Shown here one piece after another: positions 28,301 through 36,308 of a stretch of 64,000 bases of DNA. The notes beneath the pieces were generated by a model, which did no database searches, was not told where the DNA came from, and saw nothing but the letters and a program-made list of their open reading frames with translations. Each line of letters starts with the position of its first letter. The stretch's first letter is position 1. Source of the stretch: an uncultured Clostridia bacterium (GTDB taxonomy: Bacteria > Bacillota > Clostridia > Christensenellales > CAG-917); contig CALVKR010000005.1 in NCBI GenBank assembly GCA_944332995.1, forward strand, positions 47,671 through 111,670, in the 5' to 3' direction. The translations under genes were made by a program, and so were the position numbers.

Positions 28301-29680
28301 ATCAACGTGCTCGCTTACTTCAACGTAAAAGCGGAAGTCATAGAAGTCATCTGCGGTCCGGCGTTCTCGCTTTTCAGAATTAAGATTTTGGAAATGCCGA
28401 GAGGTAAGACGATAACGTGGCTTCAGACTTTGGAAAACGACCTCGCCATGAAGATGGCGGAAGTCAGCGTCAAAGTTCTTGCGCCTATCCCGGGTGAAAA
28501 TGCCGTAGGCGTTGAGGTGTCAAACAAGAAACGCCGTTTGGTCAGAATAAGCAGTCTTTTGCAAAGCAGAGAGTTTTTAGAATCCAAGACAAACCTTTCG
28601 TTTGCTCTCGGCGAGGACCTTTACGGAAAGAATTACGTTTGCGCAATAAAATCGCTGCCGCACCTTCTCATAGCAGGTCAGACGGGCGCAGGAAAGAGCT
28701 GTTGTATCAATACGTTGATTGTCAGCTTATTATATCACGCCTCACCCGACGAGCTGCGCTTTATAATGATAGACCCCAAGCGTCTCGAGCTTTCGGTATA
28801 TAAGGGTATTCCGCATCTGTTGCTTGACGATATCATTTACGACGCCGATAAGGCAATCAAGTCGCTTCAATGGTGTATCGACGAGATGCAAAGGCGTCTT
28901 GACTTCTTCAACAAAAACGGTTACAGAGATATCGAGGAATACAACGCCTGCAAGCTGCAAGACGATTTCGTGCCGATGCCCCGTATAGTCATAATAATAG
29001 ACGAGCTCGCCGAGCTTATGGACAGGGGAAGCAAGACGGTTGAAAAATGCATAGACAACCTCGCAAGACTTGCCCGTGCCGTGGGTATTCACATTATCTG
29101 CGCCACGCAAAGGCCGTCTGTAGACGTCATTTCGGGAACAATCAAAAACAACCTGCCGTCACGTATCGCTTTCAGAGTGCCCACAGTCAACGACAGCAGA
29201 ACGATTTTGAACGGCGGTGGGGCGGAAAATCTTCTCGGCGACGGCGATTTGCTGTATATGAATCCGAAGTTCAGCAAAACGGTTAGAGTTCAGGGCGGAT
29301 TTATTTCCACCGAAGAAGTCAAAGCTGTTGTCGACTTCCTTAAGAAGAACAACGAAAGCCACTACGACGATAAGATAAAGGAAACCATCTACAAAGAGGA
29401 AGCAAAAGAGGAAGCGTCCGACGACAAAGAGAAAAAGTCGAGCGCCATATCGCCCAAAGTTTTGGAGGCTTTAAAACTCGGTATGGAAGGCTCGCTTGTA
29501 TCGATTTCCATGTTGCAAAGAAAACTCGGAGTAGGATACCCAAGAGCCGGCGCAATTTACGACCAAATCGAAAGAATGGGATATCTCGGTCCGCCTCAGA
29601 AACCCAACAACGCCAGACCTGTCACAATCACTCAGGAAGAATACGACGCTTTGGTGGAAGAGTGCGAAGAAGACGAATAA
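25319..29680 (+). CDS. ftsK: DNA translocase FtsK/SpoIIIE with very long linker
   Basis: FtsK/SpoIIIE pumps DNA across closing septa at division and, in spore formers, into the forespore. The 1453-residue protein has an N-terminal membrane domain with several hydrophobic segments (about 1-165). An exceptionally long, disordered Gln/Ser/Asn-rich linker follows (about 170-950), including a PQGYIP/PQGYVP repeat at about 664-690. The motor has Walker A AGQTGAGKS (about 1118) and Walker B VIIIDELAEL (about 1223). The C-terminal gamma winged helix (about 1376-1450) holds KLGVGYPRAGAIYDQIERMGYLG and ends in YDALVEECEEDE. SpoIIIE of B. subtilis has about 790 residues, so the excess is in the linker. 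A similar gamma domain appears on PgsA two genes downstream. Confidence 0.95.
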   Translation: MRSGNSENLINRIAIGVLIALIAVFCCLSLFGALGGVGDMVSSFLLGAFGYAAYAYALVGVLIAVAVIFNFKVTLEARKIVRISLLIAAGIWALHVYTSSPYAVNTSYGDYLNACYVNGNTAGGGLYGVISYPFQRFFTNVGALVFVCVLFFILIFVAVYPFIKSGSAGKTGRMKAPKLGKGQKITVPKSPTITAFNRNKPTEFYTVEPGADEEESKKPHGTEGYDFIFPNKQGHLGDEQKNDERGAAFALGGDDMRTGDSRYFRKNDQNDTVRDLLFNKKLDRDKYREYRRSLETDRASSGNDTLERLDEAYQKTISREQASVDIDSLTPDRIRTVLNEAEQKHKESLKSNQQQGGVHDISGSSSLLRNQSEWGKKEESPIIEFEKLKEEQRELLKRQSAIPNNPYISRTYSNGQKTNQSSVTGGSYGLPSQRNASAVSRPATPAQGTYSPSGNQANADQSNATASQPLKIYPDPSGKVLPNINDGYENKDVSVFDLLRHSSDRKDMNPPASTAYGQEKKTWNEIAASSAQSENKSYVQGANALAASSPSSVKEASANQTGANRGGYQSASERVQIYPPRRPESDSSAVNMQNNSASANGYINSGTQYSYVTQKQSEGIKEQEQPSAVYPRQDRQPDVISQGTQNVQYVPVNMGGMYPYTYAVPQGYIPQGYVPQGYIPQGYAPYYPTAYPPHGFVPAPYPTNGYPPYQSGQAQQPFQPKADSVQPMQSPSFNQDPTTGVYRNPNLTEQPSVKPTTYAPDLERGKQLSDMAEQRKTEDETRKARLQRMEELKRRQQERLAQKAQEETQRAEREKEAQLKAEDTYVADIERARERANELKPNSMLDHPSPTEAEIKPSSTRPSGYSFFGKVGSFSSENVSFENDGGQPKGVVYGSAEMTDEERGILSGEIETPDDETDAAELQRKRFLERHRAKKKARFDAEENKVRTAQITIDESIENTVPRKPYVAPPLDLLIPPDINEGPSEDMEEKKEALINVLAYFNVKAEVIEVICGPAFSLFRIKILEMPRGKTITWLQTLENDLAMKMAEVSVKVLAPIPGENAVGVEVSNKKRRLVRISSLLQSREFLESKTNLSFALGEDLYGKNYVCAIKSLPHLLIAGQTGAGKSCCINTLIVSLLYHASPDELRFIMIDPKRLELSVYKGIPHLLLDDIIYDADKAIKSLQWCIDEMQRRLDFFNKNGYRDIEEYNACKLQDDFVPMPRIVIIIDELAELMDRGSKTVEKCIDNLARLARAVGIHIICATQRPSVDVISGTIKNNLPSRIAFRVPTVNDSRTILNGGGAENLLGDGDLLYMNPKFSKTVRVQGGFISTEEVKAVVDFLKKNNESHYDDKIKETIYKEEAKEEASDDKEKKSSAISPKVLEALKLGMEGSLVSISMLQRKLGVGYPRAGAIYDQIERMGYLGPPQKPNNARPVTITQEEYDALVEECEEDE
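27310..27375 (+). repeat. PQGYIP-coding repeat inside ftsK
   Basis: Four imperfect 18-bp units (each encoding PQGY plus I, V or A and P) in tandem within the linker-coding part of ftsK. Synonymous differences between units suggest the peptide, not the DNA, is kept. Confidence 0.8.
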
Positions 29681-29687
29681 TAAAATT

Positions 29688-29713
29688 AAAAGAGCGCTTG
29701 CCGCTCTTTTTCT
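29688..29713 (+). terminator. Rho-independent terminator after ftsK
   Basis: Stem AGAGCG (29691-29696) with CGCTCT (29702-29707) followed by TTTTTCTTTT, 10 bp past the ftsK stop. Confidence 0.8.
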
Positions 29714-29811
29714 TTTGCAACTAAAAAACAAGTTGCTTTCAAACAAAATCAAAAGTATGAGATTTATTATATAAAAAAGTATATGATTTAATATATAAAT
29801 TTGATTGAAAA

Positions 29812-29911
29812 AAATCACATATATGGTATATTATTTACTATGCGTGGCAACGGCATATCTGCCTGCCGTTTGGCTGTGGCATTGCGGCGAATTGTTGTCG
29901 GCAGTAAATGA
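29812..29911 (+). other. Promoter-like sequence and possible 23-codon leaderless ORF
   Basis: TTGAAA, a 16-bp spacer and TATATT (29827-29832, extended TGG) precede an ATG at 29840 by 7 nt, the same geometry as at dnaX, fhs, the M16 peptidase gene and addB. The ORF (29840-29911) would encode MRGNGISACRLAVALRRI and five more residues, a small basic peptide. It resembles no peptide I know. It may instead mark the start of an RNA running into the repeats. Confidence 0.3.
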
Positions 29912-29922
29912 GAACATAAACC

Positions 29923-30036
29923 GCGCAGGCTATATCGGCTCAGGATATAAACAACGGCGCAGGCTATATCGGCTCAGGATATAAACAACGGCGCAAGCTA
30001 TATCGACGCAGGCTATATCGGCGCAGGGTATAAACA
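29923..30036. repeat. 34-bp tandem repeat
   Basis: Two identical 34-bp units (29923-29956 and 29957-29990), each beginning GCGCAGGCTATATCGGC and ending ATAAACAACG, are followed by a degenerate third copy to about 30036. Within each unit, a GGCTATATCGGC word is itself half-repeated. Confidence 0.85.
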
Positions 30037-30240
30037 GAGAGGATTCTATAGACGGACGATATCCGAAGTTGCGGTATTTTCCCTTCGCCGCCGACGGTAA
30101 AACGGAATGATAAAAACCGGTTTTATAATTCTGTCGTATATATGCTTCGCCGACGTGCCCGATGAAGTTTTCAGATTGGCAAATATGGCTCGTTAAATAA
30201 AGGTAGAGAGAAACTTAATAAATAAAGTTTAAAGAGAAAA

Positions 30241-31539
30241 ATGAAAATTGGCGTTATATCTTTAGGTTGCGATAAAAACAGGGTGGACTCTGAAAAGATG
30301 CTCTTCCGCTTGTCGGAGAAGGGGCATACTTTCACGTCCGACGAAAACGAAGCCGAAGTTATTGTCATAAACACCTGCGGATTTATTGAAAGCGCAAAAA
30401 CGGAAGCTATCGACGAGATTTTAAATGCTCTCGAATACAAATCGAAAAACGGAGCAAAAGTCATAGTGACGGGCTGTCTGTCGCAGAGGTATCAAAACGA
30501 GCTCGCCTCGTCATTGCCCGAGGTGGATATGTTTTTCGGGACGGGCGACTACGATATGCTCTGCGATTATCTCGACAGCGGCAATGCCGACGAAAAGGAA
30601 GTGTTTAAATGCCGTGATAAATTTGTATCCGGCAGAGTGCTTACCACTCCGTATCATTACGCATATCTCAAGATTGCGGACGGTTGTTCGAATAAATGCA
30701 CTTACTGCGCCATACCCAATATCAGGGGCGCATACCGCTCGGAAAAAATCGAGGACTTGACATCAGAGGCAAAAAAACTTGCCGACGACGGCGTCAAGGA
30801 ACTTATCCTCGTGGCGCAGGATACGACGAGATACGGCATTGACCTTTACGGAGAAAAAAGGCTTATCGGACTTTTGGACGAGTTGTCAAAACTCGATTTT
30901 AAAATAATAAGGCTTATGTATTTAGAGCCTGAAATGCTGGACGACGAGCTTATCGACTATATCGCTTCAAACGAAAAGATAGCCAAATACTGCGACGTGC
31001 CGCTTCAGCATATTAGCGACAGGTTGCTTAAAATGATGAACCGCCACACGACGAAGGCGTCGACTTTGGAACTTATCGAAAAACTAAAACGGCGCTCGAT
31101 AAAAATAAGAAGCTCGTTTATAGTGGGATTCCCCACCGAAACGGAAGAAGATTTCAAAGAGCTTTACCGCTTTATCGAAACGAGCAAGCTCGATTTTGCC
31201 GGCTTTTTTGAATATTCCGCAGAGGAGGGCACTCCTGCCGAGAAGATAAAGGACAAGGTAAAACCGTCGGTGATTGCAAGGCGGTGCAGGGCGCTTAAAA
31301 AACTTCAGGAGAAAGTTTTGGCGGAAAAATGCAAATCGTACGTGGGGCAGACCTTAAACGTCGTATACGACGGCATCGATTACGACAGGCAATGTTTTTA
31401 CGGCAGGACGTCCTTTCAGATGCCTGACATAGACAATCTGGTATATTTCGAGTCGTCCGTGCCTCTGTCCGTCGGTGAGTTTTACGACGTGGAAATAACG
31501 GATACGGATTCAATAGATTTAATCGGGAGGGTAAAATGA
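30241..31539 (+). CDS. rimO: Ribosomal protein S12 methylthiotransferase RimO
   Basis: RimO is a radical SAM enzyme that methylthiolates an aspartate of ribosomal protein S12. The 432-residue protein has the N-terminal MTTase domain with the three cluster cysteines C10, C46 and C79, the radical SAM motif C149-x3-C153-x2-C156 (CSNKCTYC) and a C-terminal TRAM domain (about 370-432). The opening MKIGVISLGCDKNRVDSE is typical of RimO rather than MiaB. Its stop overlaps the pgsA start by 4 bp, so rimO, pgsA and cinA form one operon. Confidence 0.94.
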   Translation: MKIGVISLGCDKNRVDSEKMLFRLSEKGHTFTSDENEAEVIVINTCGFIESAKTEAIDEILNALEYKSKNGAKVIVTGCLSQRYQNELASSLPEVDMFFGTGDYDMLCDYLDSGNADEKEVFKCRDKFVSGRVLTTPYHYAYLKIADGCSNKCTYCAIPNIRGAYRSEKIEDLTSEAKKLADDGVKELILVAQDTTRYGIDLYGEKRLIGLLDELSKLDFKIIRLMYLEPEMLDDELIDYIASNEKIAKYCDVPLQHISDRLLKMMNRHTTKASTLELIEKLKRRSIKIRSSFIVGFPTETEEDFKELYRFIETSKLDFAGFFEYSAEEGTPAEKIKDKVKPSVIARRCRALKKLQEKVLAEKCKSYVGQTLNVVYDGIDYDRQCFYGRTSFQMPDIDNLVYFESSVPLSVGEFYDVEITDTDSIDLIGRVK

Positions 31540-32399
31540 ATTTAGCTACAAAAGTTACGGTGGCAAGGATTATGCTGATTATTCCTACCGCAGTTTTATA
31601 CATTTTGGCTTTTTGTCTTCCGCTTTATCAATACGGACTGCTCATTGTAGCCTGCGTGACTTTTTCTGTTCTTTGCGCCACCGATTTTATCGACGGCACT
31701 ATTGCGAGAAAAACGCACACTGTATCCAATCTCGGAAAATTTCTCGACCCGCTTGCAGATAAGGTGATAGTCGTTATCATGCTCTTTTTGATGATATGGC
31801 GTGCGGACGAAACTGCCGGCGGTTTGTATCCCTATGCCTCGTTAGTGTTTACTTTGCTTTCGGGACTTGTTGTTTCAAGAGAACTTATCATAGGAATATT
31901 CCGCACCCTTGCCGTTCAAAAGAAGATAGTGCTTGCCGCAGACGTGTTCGGCAAAATAAAAACGGTGTTTTTGGATGTTGCAATCGCCGTATCTATATGC
32001 GCCGCAATAAGGCCGCTTTACGCTTGGGCAGGACAAATTTTCTTTTATATCGGAGCCGCGCTTGCGATAGGTTCGGGATTAAATTATATCTTTAAAAATA
32101 AAATCGTGTTTTCCGAAATTAAAGAGGACCTCGACAATTTAAAGGCTGCGAACCAAGACGGAGAGTATCCGCCCAAGTTTTTCGAGGTTTTGCGCTACGG
32201 CGTGGAAAACGGAGAACTCAGTCAAAAGAGCGTGCAGAAAAAATTTAAAATCGGCGCCATAACCACGCAAAAGATTTTCGATAAAATCGACAGCCTGGGA
32301 TATATGGGCGACAGCACCGACAGCGGAGTGAAAATAAATCTCGACCAAAACGGCTATGACGAGTTGGTGTCAAAGCTCGCCGCACAGGGTGAAAAATGA
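31536..32399 (+). CDS. pgsA: Phosphatidylglycerophosphate synthase fused to an FtsK-gamma-like winged helix
   Basis: PgsA makes phosphatidylglycerophosphate from CDP-diacylglycerol and glycerol-3-phosphate in the membrane. Residues 1-190 form the usual multi-span enzyme with the CDP-alcohol phosphotransferase motif: D50, D53, G54, A57, R58, G67, D71 and D75. Normal PgsA ends near here. This one continues for about 90 residues to 287. Residues 211-282 align over their whole length with the gamma domain of the FtsK encoded upstream (PPKFFEVLRYGVENGELS against SPKVLEALKLGMEGSLVS; both share a later IxDxI-x2-x-GYxG pattern and a final YDxLV). The reading frame is continuous and overlaps rimO and cinA by 4 bp each, so it is not an annotation artefact. 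Confidence 0.92.
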   Translation: MNLATKVTVARIMLIIPTAVLYILAFCLPLYQYGLLIVACVTFSVLCATDFIDGTIARKTHTVSNLGKFLDPLADKVIVVIMLFLMIWRADETAGGLYPYASLVFTLLSGLVVSRELIIGIFRTLAVQKKIVLAADVFGKIKTVFLDVAIAVSICAAIRPLYAWAGQIFFYIGAALAIGSGLNYIFKNKIVFSEIKEDLDNLKAANQDGEYPPKFFEVLRYGVENGELSQKSVQKKFKIGAITTQKIFDKIDSLGYMGDSTDSGVKINLDQNGYDELVSKLAAQGEK

Positions 32400-33088
32400 G
32401 CGTTTTAAGACTTTGCGGATTGACTAAAGCCGAGATAGAGAGCGGGCTTCAAAAATACGTCGAAAGGGGGCTCGGCGTCACGGTTGACGAAAGTTATCTC
32501 GACGCAAGAGTGGAGTTTTCCATTTACGACGGAAGTCAAAACAGGCTCGCCATGACGACGAGTTATATCGCCAACGAGTTTAAAGACTATCTATATTCGA
32601 CGACGGACGAGTCGCTCGAACAGATGTGCTTAAAACTTTTAAAACACAACAACCTCGTTTTGTCCACCGCTGAAAGCCTTACGGGCGGTATGGTGTCATC
32701 AAGAATCACTTCCGTCCCCGGAGCGAGCGATTGCTTTTTCGAGGGGATAGTCTGCTACGATACTTTGGCAAAAGTGGTCAGATGCAGGGTGAGCCGTCAA
32801 ACGATAGACAGGGTGGGCGCCGTTTCAAAACAGACGGCATACGAGATGGTAAGAGGTCTGCTTGTCGGTAAGACGACGATTGCTCTTTCCACCACGGGAG
32901 TTGCAGGACCCTCTCCGAGCGAGGGCAAAAAAGTTGGGCTTGTGTATATCGGAGTGGGCAGGGATAATTTTATCCCGGTTTTCGAGCACAATTTCACGGG
33001 CGACCGCAACGAGATAAGAGAAAAGACGACCAACATGGCGCTGTTTTATCTTGTGAGATATTTGCAGGGAAACATTTTGCTTCTCTAA
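32396..33088 (+). CDS. cinA: CinA-like protein lacking the N-terminal MoCF-type domain
   Basis: The C-terminal part (about 80-225) is the PncC/CinA-C nicotinamide-nucleotide amidase domain, with STAESLTGGMVSSRITSVPGAS, GIVCYDTLAKV and TTGVAGPSPSEGKKVGLVYIG. The first 75 residues resemble the middle (KH-type) domain of full CinA. The family's N-terminal molybdopterin-binding-like domain (roughly 170 residues) is absent, leaving 230 residues instead of about 410. The ATG overlaps the pgsA stop, so there is no room for a lost upstream exon-like piece. Position between pgsA and recA matches B. subtilis cinA. Confidence 0.88.
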   Translation: MSVLRLCGLTKAEIESGLQKYVERGLGVTVDESYLDARVEFSIYDGSQNRLAMTTSYIANEFKDYLYSTTDESLEQMCLKLLKHNNLVLSTAESLTGGMVSSRITSVPGASDCFFEGIVCYDTLAKVVRCRVSRQTIDRVGAVSKQTAYEMVRGLLVGKTTIALSTTGVAGPSPSEGKKVGLVYIGVGRDNFIPVFEHNFTGDRNEIREKTTNMALFYLVRYLQGNILLL

Positions 33089-33233
33089 TTTGCTTTGTCA
33101 AGGTGTGCAATAGGGCGTTTCAAGTTGTTAAAACACCGCCCGCAAAAGCGACTTTCAGTGGGGTGCGAGACGGAAATGCGAAAGGACTGAAAGTATAAAT
33201 TTGCAGCCGAAACGGCGTTTGAATTAAAAATAT

Positions 33234-33262
33234 TTGATTTAAATAAAGATATATGTTATAAT
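33234..33262 (+). promoter_or_regulatory. Sigma-A promoter of recA
   Basis: TTGATT (33234-33239), 17-bp spacer, TATAAT (33257-33262) with TG at -14. An AAGGAG ribosome binding site precedes the ATG. No clear LexA box (GAAC-N4-GTTC type) was seen. Confidence 0.75.
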
Positions 33263-33280
33263 TTTTCAAAAGGAGTTATT

Positions 33281-34279
33281 ATGGCAAATACCGATGACAG
33301 AAGTTTAGCCTTAAAAGAGGCATTATCCAAAATAGAAAAGGACTTCGGCAAGGGCGCTATCATGCGCCTCGGCGACAGTGCGGAGCAGAATATCGAGGTC
33401 ATCTCGACCGGCTGTCTTACGCTTGACCTCGCTTTGGGAATAGGCGGAATTCCGAAGGGAAGAATTATCGAAATATACGGTCCCGAATCTTCGGGTAAAA
33501 CGACGGTTGCACTTCACGTCGTGGCAGAAGTGCAGAAAAACGGCGGAACGGCGGCGTTTATCGACGCAGAGCACGCTCTCGACCCTTCATACGCTCAAAG
33601 GCTGGGAGTAAACATCGGCGACCTCTACGTTTCTCAGCCGGACAACGGAGAACAGGCACTCGAAATCACCGAAACCCTCGTCCGCTCGGGAGCGGTTGAC
33701 CTTATCGTTGTCGACTCGGTTGCCGCACTCACTCCGCAGGCGGAAATAGACGGCGAGATGGGCGATTCGCATATGGGCTTGCAGGCAAGGCTTATGAGTC
33801 AGGCGCTCAGAAAACTCACTGCCACGACAGGCAAAAACAAGGCTACCATTATATTTATCAATCAGCTTCGTGAAAAGGTGGGCGTCATATACGGCAGTAA
33901 CGAAACGACAACCGGCGGTAAAGCACTCAAGTTTTACGCTTCCGTTCGTATCGACGTTCGCCGCACCGAAAGTCTTAAAGACGGCGGAGATTTCGTAGGA
34001 AATCACGTCAAGGCAAAAATTGTCAAAAACAAAGTCGCTCCTCCTTTCAAAACGGCGGAATTCGACATTATGTACGGGACGGGAATTTCTCAGCTCGGCT
34101 GTATTTTGGACCTTGCCGTTCAGCTCGGATTCATTCAAAAGAGCGGAAGCTGGTTTTCCTATAACGACGAGAAAATCGGACAGGGCAGAGATAAGGTTAT
34201 GGAATACTTAAAACAAAATCCCGAACTTGCCTCATCGCTCGAGGCCGAGATAAAAGAAAAACTTAAAACGCAAAACTGA
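33281..34279 (+). CDS. recA: Recombinase RecA
   Basis: RecA forms ATP-dependent filaments on single-stranded DNA for strand exchange and SOS activation. The 332-residue protein is intact with no intein. Walker A is GPESSGKT (67-74), followed by [23 protein letters not shown] and the loop-2 region [13 protein letters not shown]. The C-terminal tail is short. It has its own promoter, good ribosome binding site and a terminator about 150 bp downstream, so it is probably monocistronic. rny follows as in many Bacillota. Confidence 0.98.
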   Translation: MANTDDRSLALKEALSKIEKDFGKGAIMRLGDSAEQNIEVISTGCLTLDLALGIGGIPKGRIIEIYGPESSGKTTVALHVVAEVQKNGGTAAFIDAEHALDPSYAQRLGVNIGDLYVSQPDNGEQALEITETLVRSGAVDLIVVDSVAALTPQAEIDGEMGDSHMGLQARLMSQALRKLTATTGKNKATIIFINQLREKVGVIYGSNETTTGGKALKFYASVRIDVRRTESLKDGGDFVGNHVKAKIVKNKVAPPFKTAEFDIMYGTGISQLGCILDLAVQLGFIQKSGSWFSYNDEKIGQGRDKVMEYLKQNPELASSLEAEIKEKLKTQN

Positions 34280-34357
34280 TAAAAGGGTTTCACCGTTTGA
34301 GGCATTCCTTTATTCAGGCTTAAAATTTTGCGTTTGGATGAAACATTCAAACAAAAA

Positions 34358-34421
34358 GGCTTAAGCGGATATGCGAAAATTAAAAAAGATTTTAGCAGGG
34401 CTTAAGCGGATATGCGAAAAT
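34358..34421. repeat. 23-bp perfect direct repeat downstream of recA
   Basis: The 23-bp sequence beginning GGCTTAAGCGGATATGCG occurs at 34358-34380 and 34399-34421, 41 bp apart. The first 10 bp of the spacer extend the similarity only weakly. Confidence 0.85.
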
Positions 34422-34430
34422 CAAACCGAA

Positions 34431-34460
34431 AGACAGGATATGCCGTCCTGTCTTTTATTT
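34431..34460 (+). terminator. Rho-independent terminator of recA
   Basis: Stem AGACAGGA (34431-34438) with TCCTGTCT (34446-34453), loop TATGCCG, then TTTTATTTT. Confidence 0.8.
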
Positions 34461-34610
34461 TGCAAAGGCGAAAATTCGGCGTTTTTGCCAAGCGTCAAGG
34501 GACTGAATATATAATCGAAAATAAAGCAAGACAGGCGTTTAAAAACGCAATATGTAGTATATTTATTAAATAATAACGCATATTTTGATAAATCTTTTTT
34601 TCCTTCGCTG

Positions 34611-34639
34611 TTGACTATTTACTATTTTTCGTTTATACT
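34611..34639 (+). promoter_or_regulatory. Sigma-A promoter of rny
   Basis: TTGACT (34611-34616), 17-bp spacer, TATACT (34634-34639). A second TTTATACTTAT occurs 17 bp further on. Confidence 0.65.
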
Positions 34640-34709
34640 TATACATAGTGTTTATACTTATTTCCATTTATGGTATGGCATAATATATATTTTTTTGGAG
34701 GATGCAAAC

Positions 34710-36308
34710 TTGACAAGCATATTTTATAGTGCGTTTGCGTCTCTCAGCCCGGGTGCGATTGCAGGAATAGTAGGTGCGGTTACACTGATTGTCGGTGTTC
34801 TCGCAGGTCTGTTTGGATATAGATTATATTCGCAAAACAAAGTCGGCTTAGCTAAGAGAGAAGCAGAGCGCATAGTTGAAGAAGCAAAATTAGAAGCAAA
34901 AGACATCAGAAAGGACGGACTCATCGAAGCTAAGGAACAGCTTCAGAAAATGCGTTCGGAATTCGATAAAGAAACTCACGACCGCAGAGCGGAATTGCAA
35001 CGTTCGGAAAACAGAATCGTTCAGAAAGAGGCCGCTCTCGACAAAAAAGAGGAAACGCTAGACAGAAAACAGGCGGAACTCGAACAGGCAAACAAACAGG
35101 TTGAAGCCACAAAGGCTAAACTTAAGGAAATAGAAGACGAATTGTCCCTCTCGCAGGAAAAAATGGAGCGAGAGCTCGAAAGAGTGTCGCAGCTCACAAA
35201 AGAGGAAGCGGCGGCTCAGCTCAAGGCGGGACTTTTGGAATCCGTCAAGCGCGACAGCGCCTTAGAGGCTAAAGAGATTGAAGCGCAGGCAAAAGAGCAG
35301 GCGGAAAAGAAAGCTAAAAACATTATCTCGCTTGCCATTCAAAGATGCGCCGCCGACCACGCCGCAGACAGCACGGTCAGCGTTGTGGCACTTCCCAGCG
35401 ACGAAATGAAGGGCAGAATTATAGGCAGAGTGGGAAGAAATATCAGAGCGCTTGAATCGGCAACGGGCGTCGACGTAATTATCGACGATACTCCCGACGT
35501 GGTAACGCTTTCGAGCTTTGACCCGGTAAGACGGGAGATAGCTCGTATCACCCTTGAAAAACTCGTTGCGGACGGACGTATTCATCCTGCCAGAATAGAG
35601 GAAATGGTCGACAAAGTCAAAAAGGAAGTAGACCAATCTATAAAGGAAGCCGGCGAAGAAGCCGTATTCGACGCAGGCGTGCACGGGCTTCACCCCGAAC
35701 TCGTCAGACTTTTGGGCAGACTCAGATACCGCACGAGCTACGGTCAGAACGTGCTTAAGCATTCGCTCGAAGTTGCTTTCCTTGCGGCTATCATGGCGTC
35801 GGAACTGGGCGTGGACGCAAAACTTGCCAAACGTGCGGGACTTTTGCACGACATAGGCAAGGCAATAGACCACGAGACGGAAGGAACGCATATTCAGATA
35901 GGCGTGGACATCGCCAAAAAATATAAAGAGAGCCCTGCCGTCATCAACGCCATTGCCGCTCACCACGGCGACTGCGAACCTCAGACGGTGGAAGCGGTGC
36001 TCATTCAGGCGGCAGACGCAATATCGGGTGCAAGACCCGGTGCGAGAAGAGAGTCGCTTGAAAACTACGTCAAACGTATCGAGAAACTCGAAACTTTGGC
36101 AAACTCGTTTGACGGCGTCGAGCAATCTTACGCAATTCAGGCAGGAAGGGAAATCAGAGTTATCGTCAAACCGGAAAAGGTCAACGACGCAGGCACGGTA
36201 TTTTTGGCAAAGGAAATCGCCAACAAATACGAATCCGAACTCGAATATCCCGGACAGATTAAAGTCAGCGTCATAAGAGAAGTAAGAAGCGTGGACTATG
36301 CAAAATAG
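34710..36308 (+). CDS. rny: Ribonuclease Y
   Basis: RNase Y is the membrane-anchored endonuclease that initiates mRNA decay. I choose the TTG at 34710 ([15 protein letters not shown]): a GGAGG ribosome binding site lies 8 nt upstream, and the longer open frame would run through the promoter. The 532 residues comprise an N-terminal membrane segment (about 14-35), a long Glu/Lys/Gln-rich coiled coil (about 45-215), a KH domain (about 220-290) and an HD domain with [10 protein letters not shown]. The last codons overlap the next gene by 11 bp. Confidence 0.95.
   Translation: MTSIFYSAFASLSPGAIAGIVGAVTLIVGVLAGLFGYRLYSQNKVGLAKREAERIVEEAKLEAKDIRKDGLIEAKEQLQKMRSEFDKETHDRRAELQRSENRIVQKEAALDKKEETLDRKQAELEQANKQVEATKAKLKEIEDELSLSQEKMERELERVSQLTKEEAAAQLKAGLLESVKRDSALEAKEIEAQAKEQAEKKAKNIISLAIQRCAADHAADSTVSVVALPSDEMKGRIIGRVGRNIRALESATGVDVIIDDTPDVVTLSSFDPVRREIARITLEKLVADGRIHPARIEEMVDKVKKEVDQSIKEAGEEAVFDAGVHGLHPELVRLLGRLRYRTSYGQNVLKHSLEVAFLAAIMASELGVDAKLAKRAGLLHDIGKAIDHETEGTHIQIGVDIAKKYKESPAVINAIAAHHGDCEPQTVEAVLIQAADAISGARPGARRESLENYVKRIEKLETLANSFDGVEQSYAIQAGREIRVIVKPEKVNDAGTVFLAKEIANKYESELEYPGQIKVSVIREVRSVDYAK

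Larger units (their letters stand above)
29714..30240. other. Intergenic region before rimO with a promoter, a 23-codon ORF and tandem repeats
   Basis: This 527-bp region contains a promoter-like sequence followed at once by a 23-codon ORF, then a 34-bp tandem repeat (each listed separately). The part from 30040 to 30240 holds nothing recognisable except an AGAGAAAA sequence before the rimO start. Confidence 0.5.
34280..34609. other. recA-rny intergenic region with direct repeats
   Basis: The region carries a 23-bp perfect direct repeat and the recA terminator (listed separately), then AT-rich DNA leading to the rny promoter. No ORF or RNA was recognised. Confidence 0.5.
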
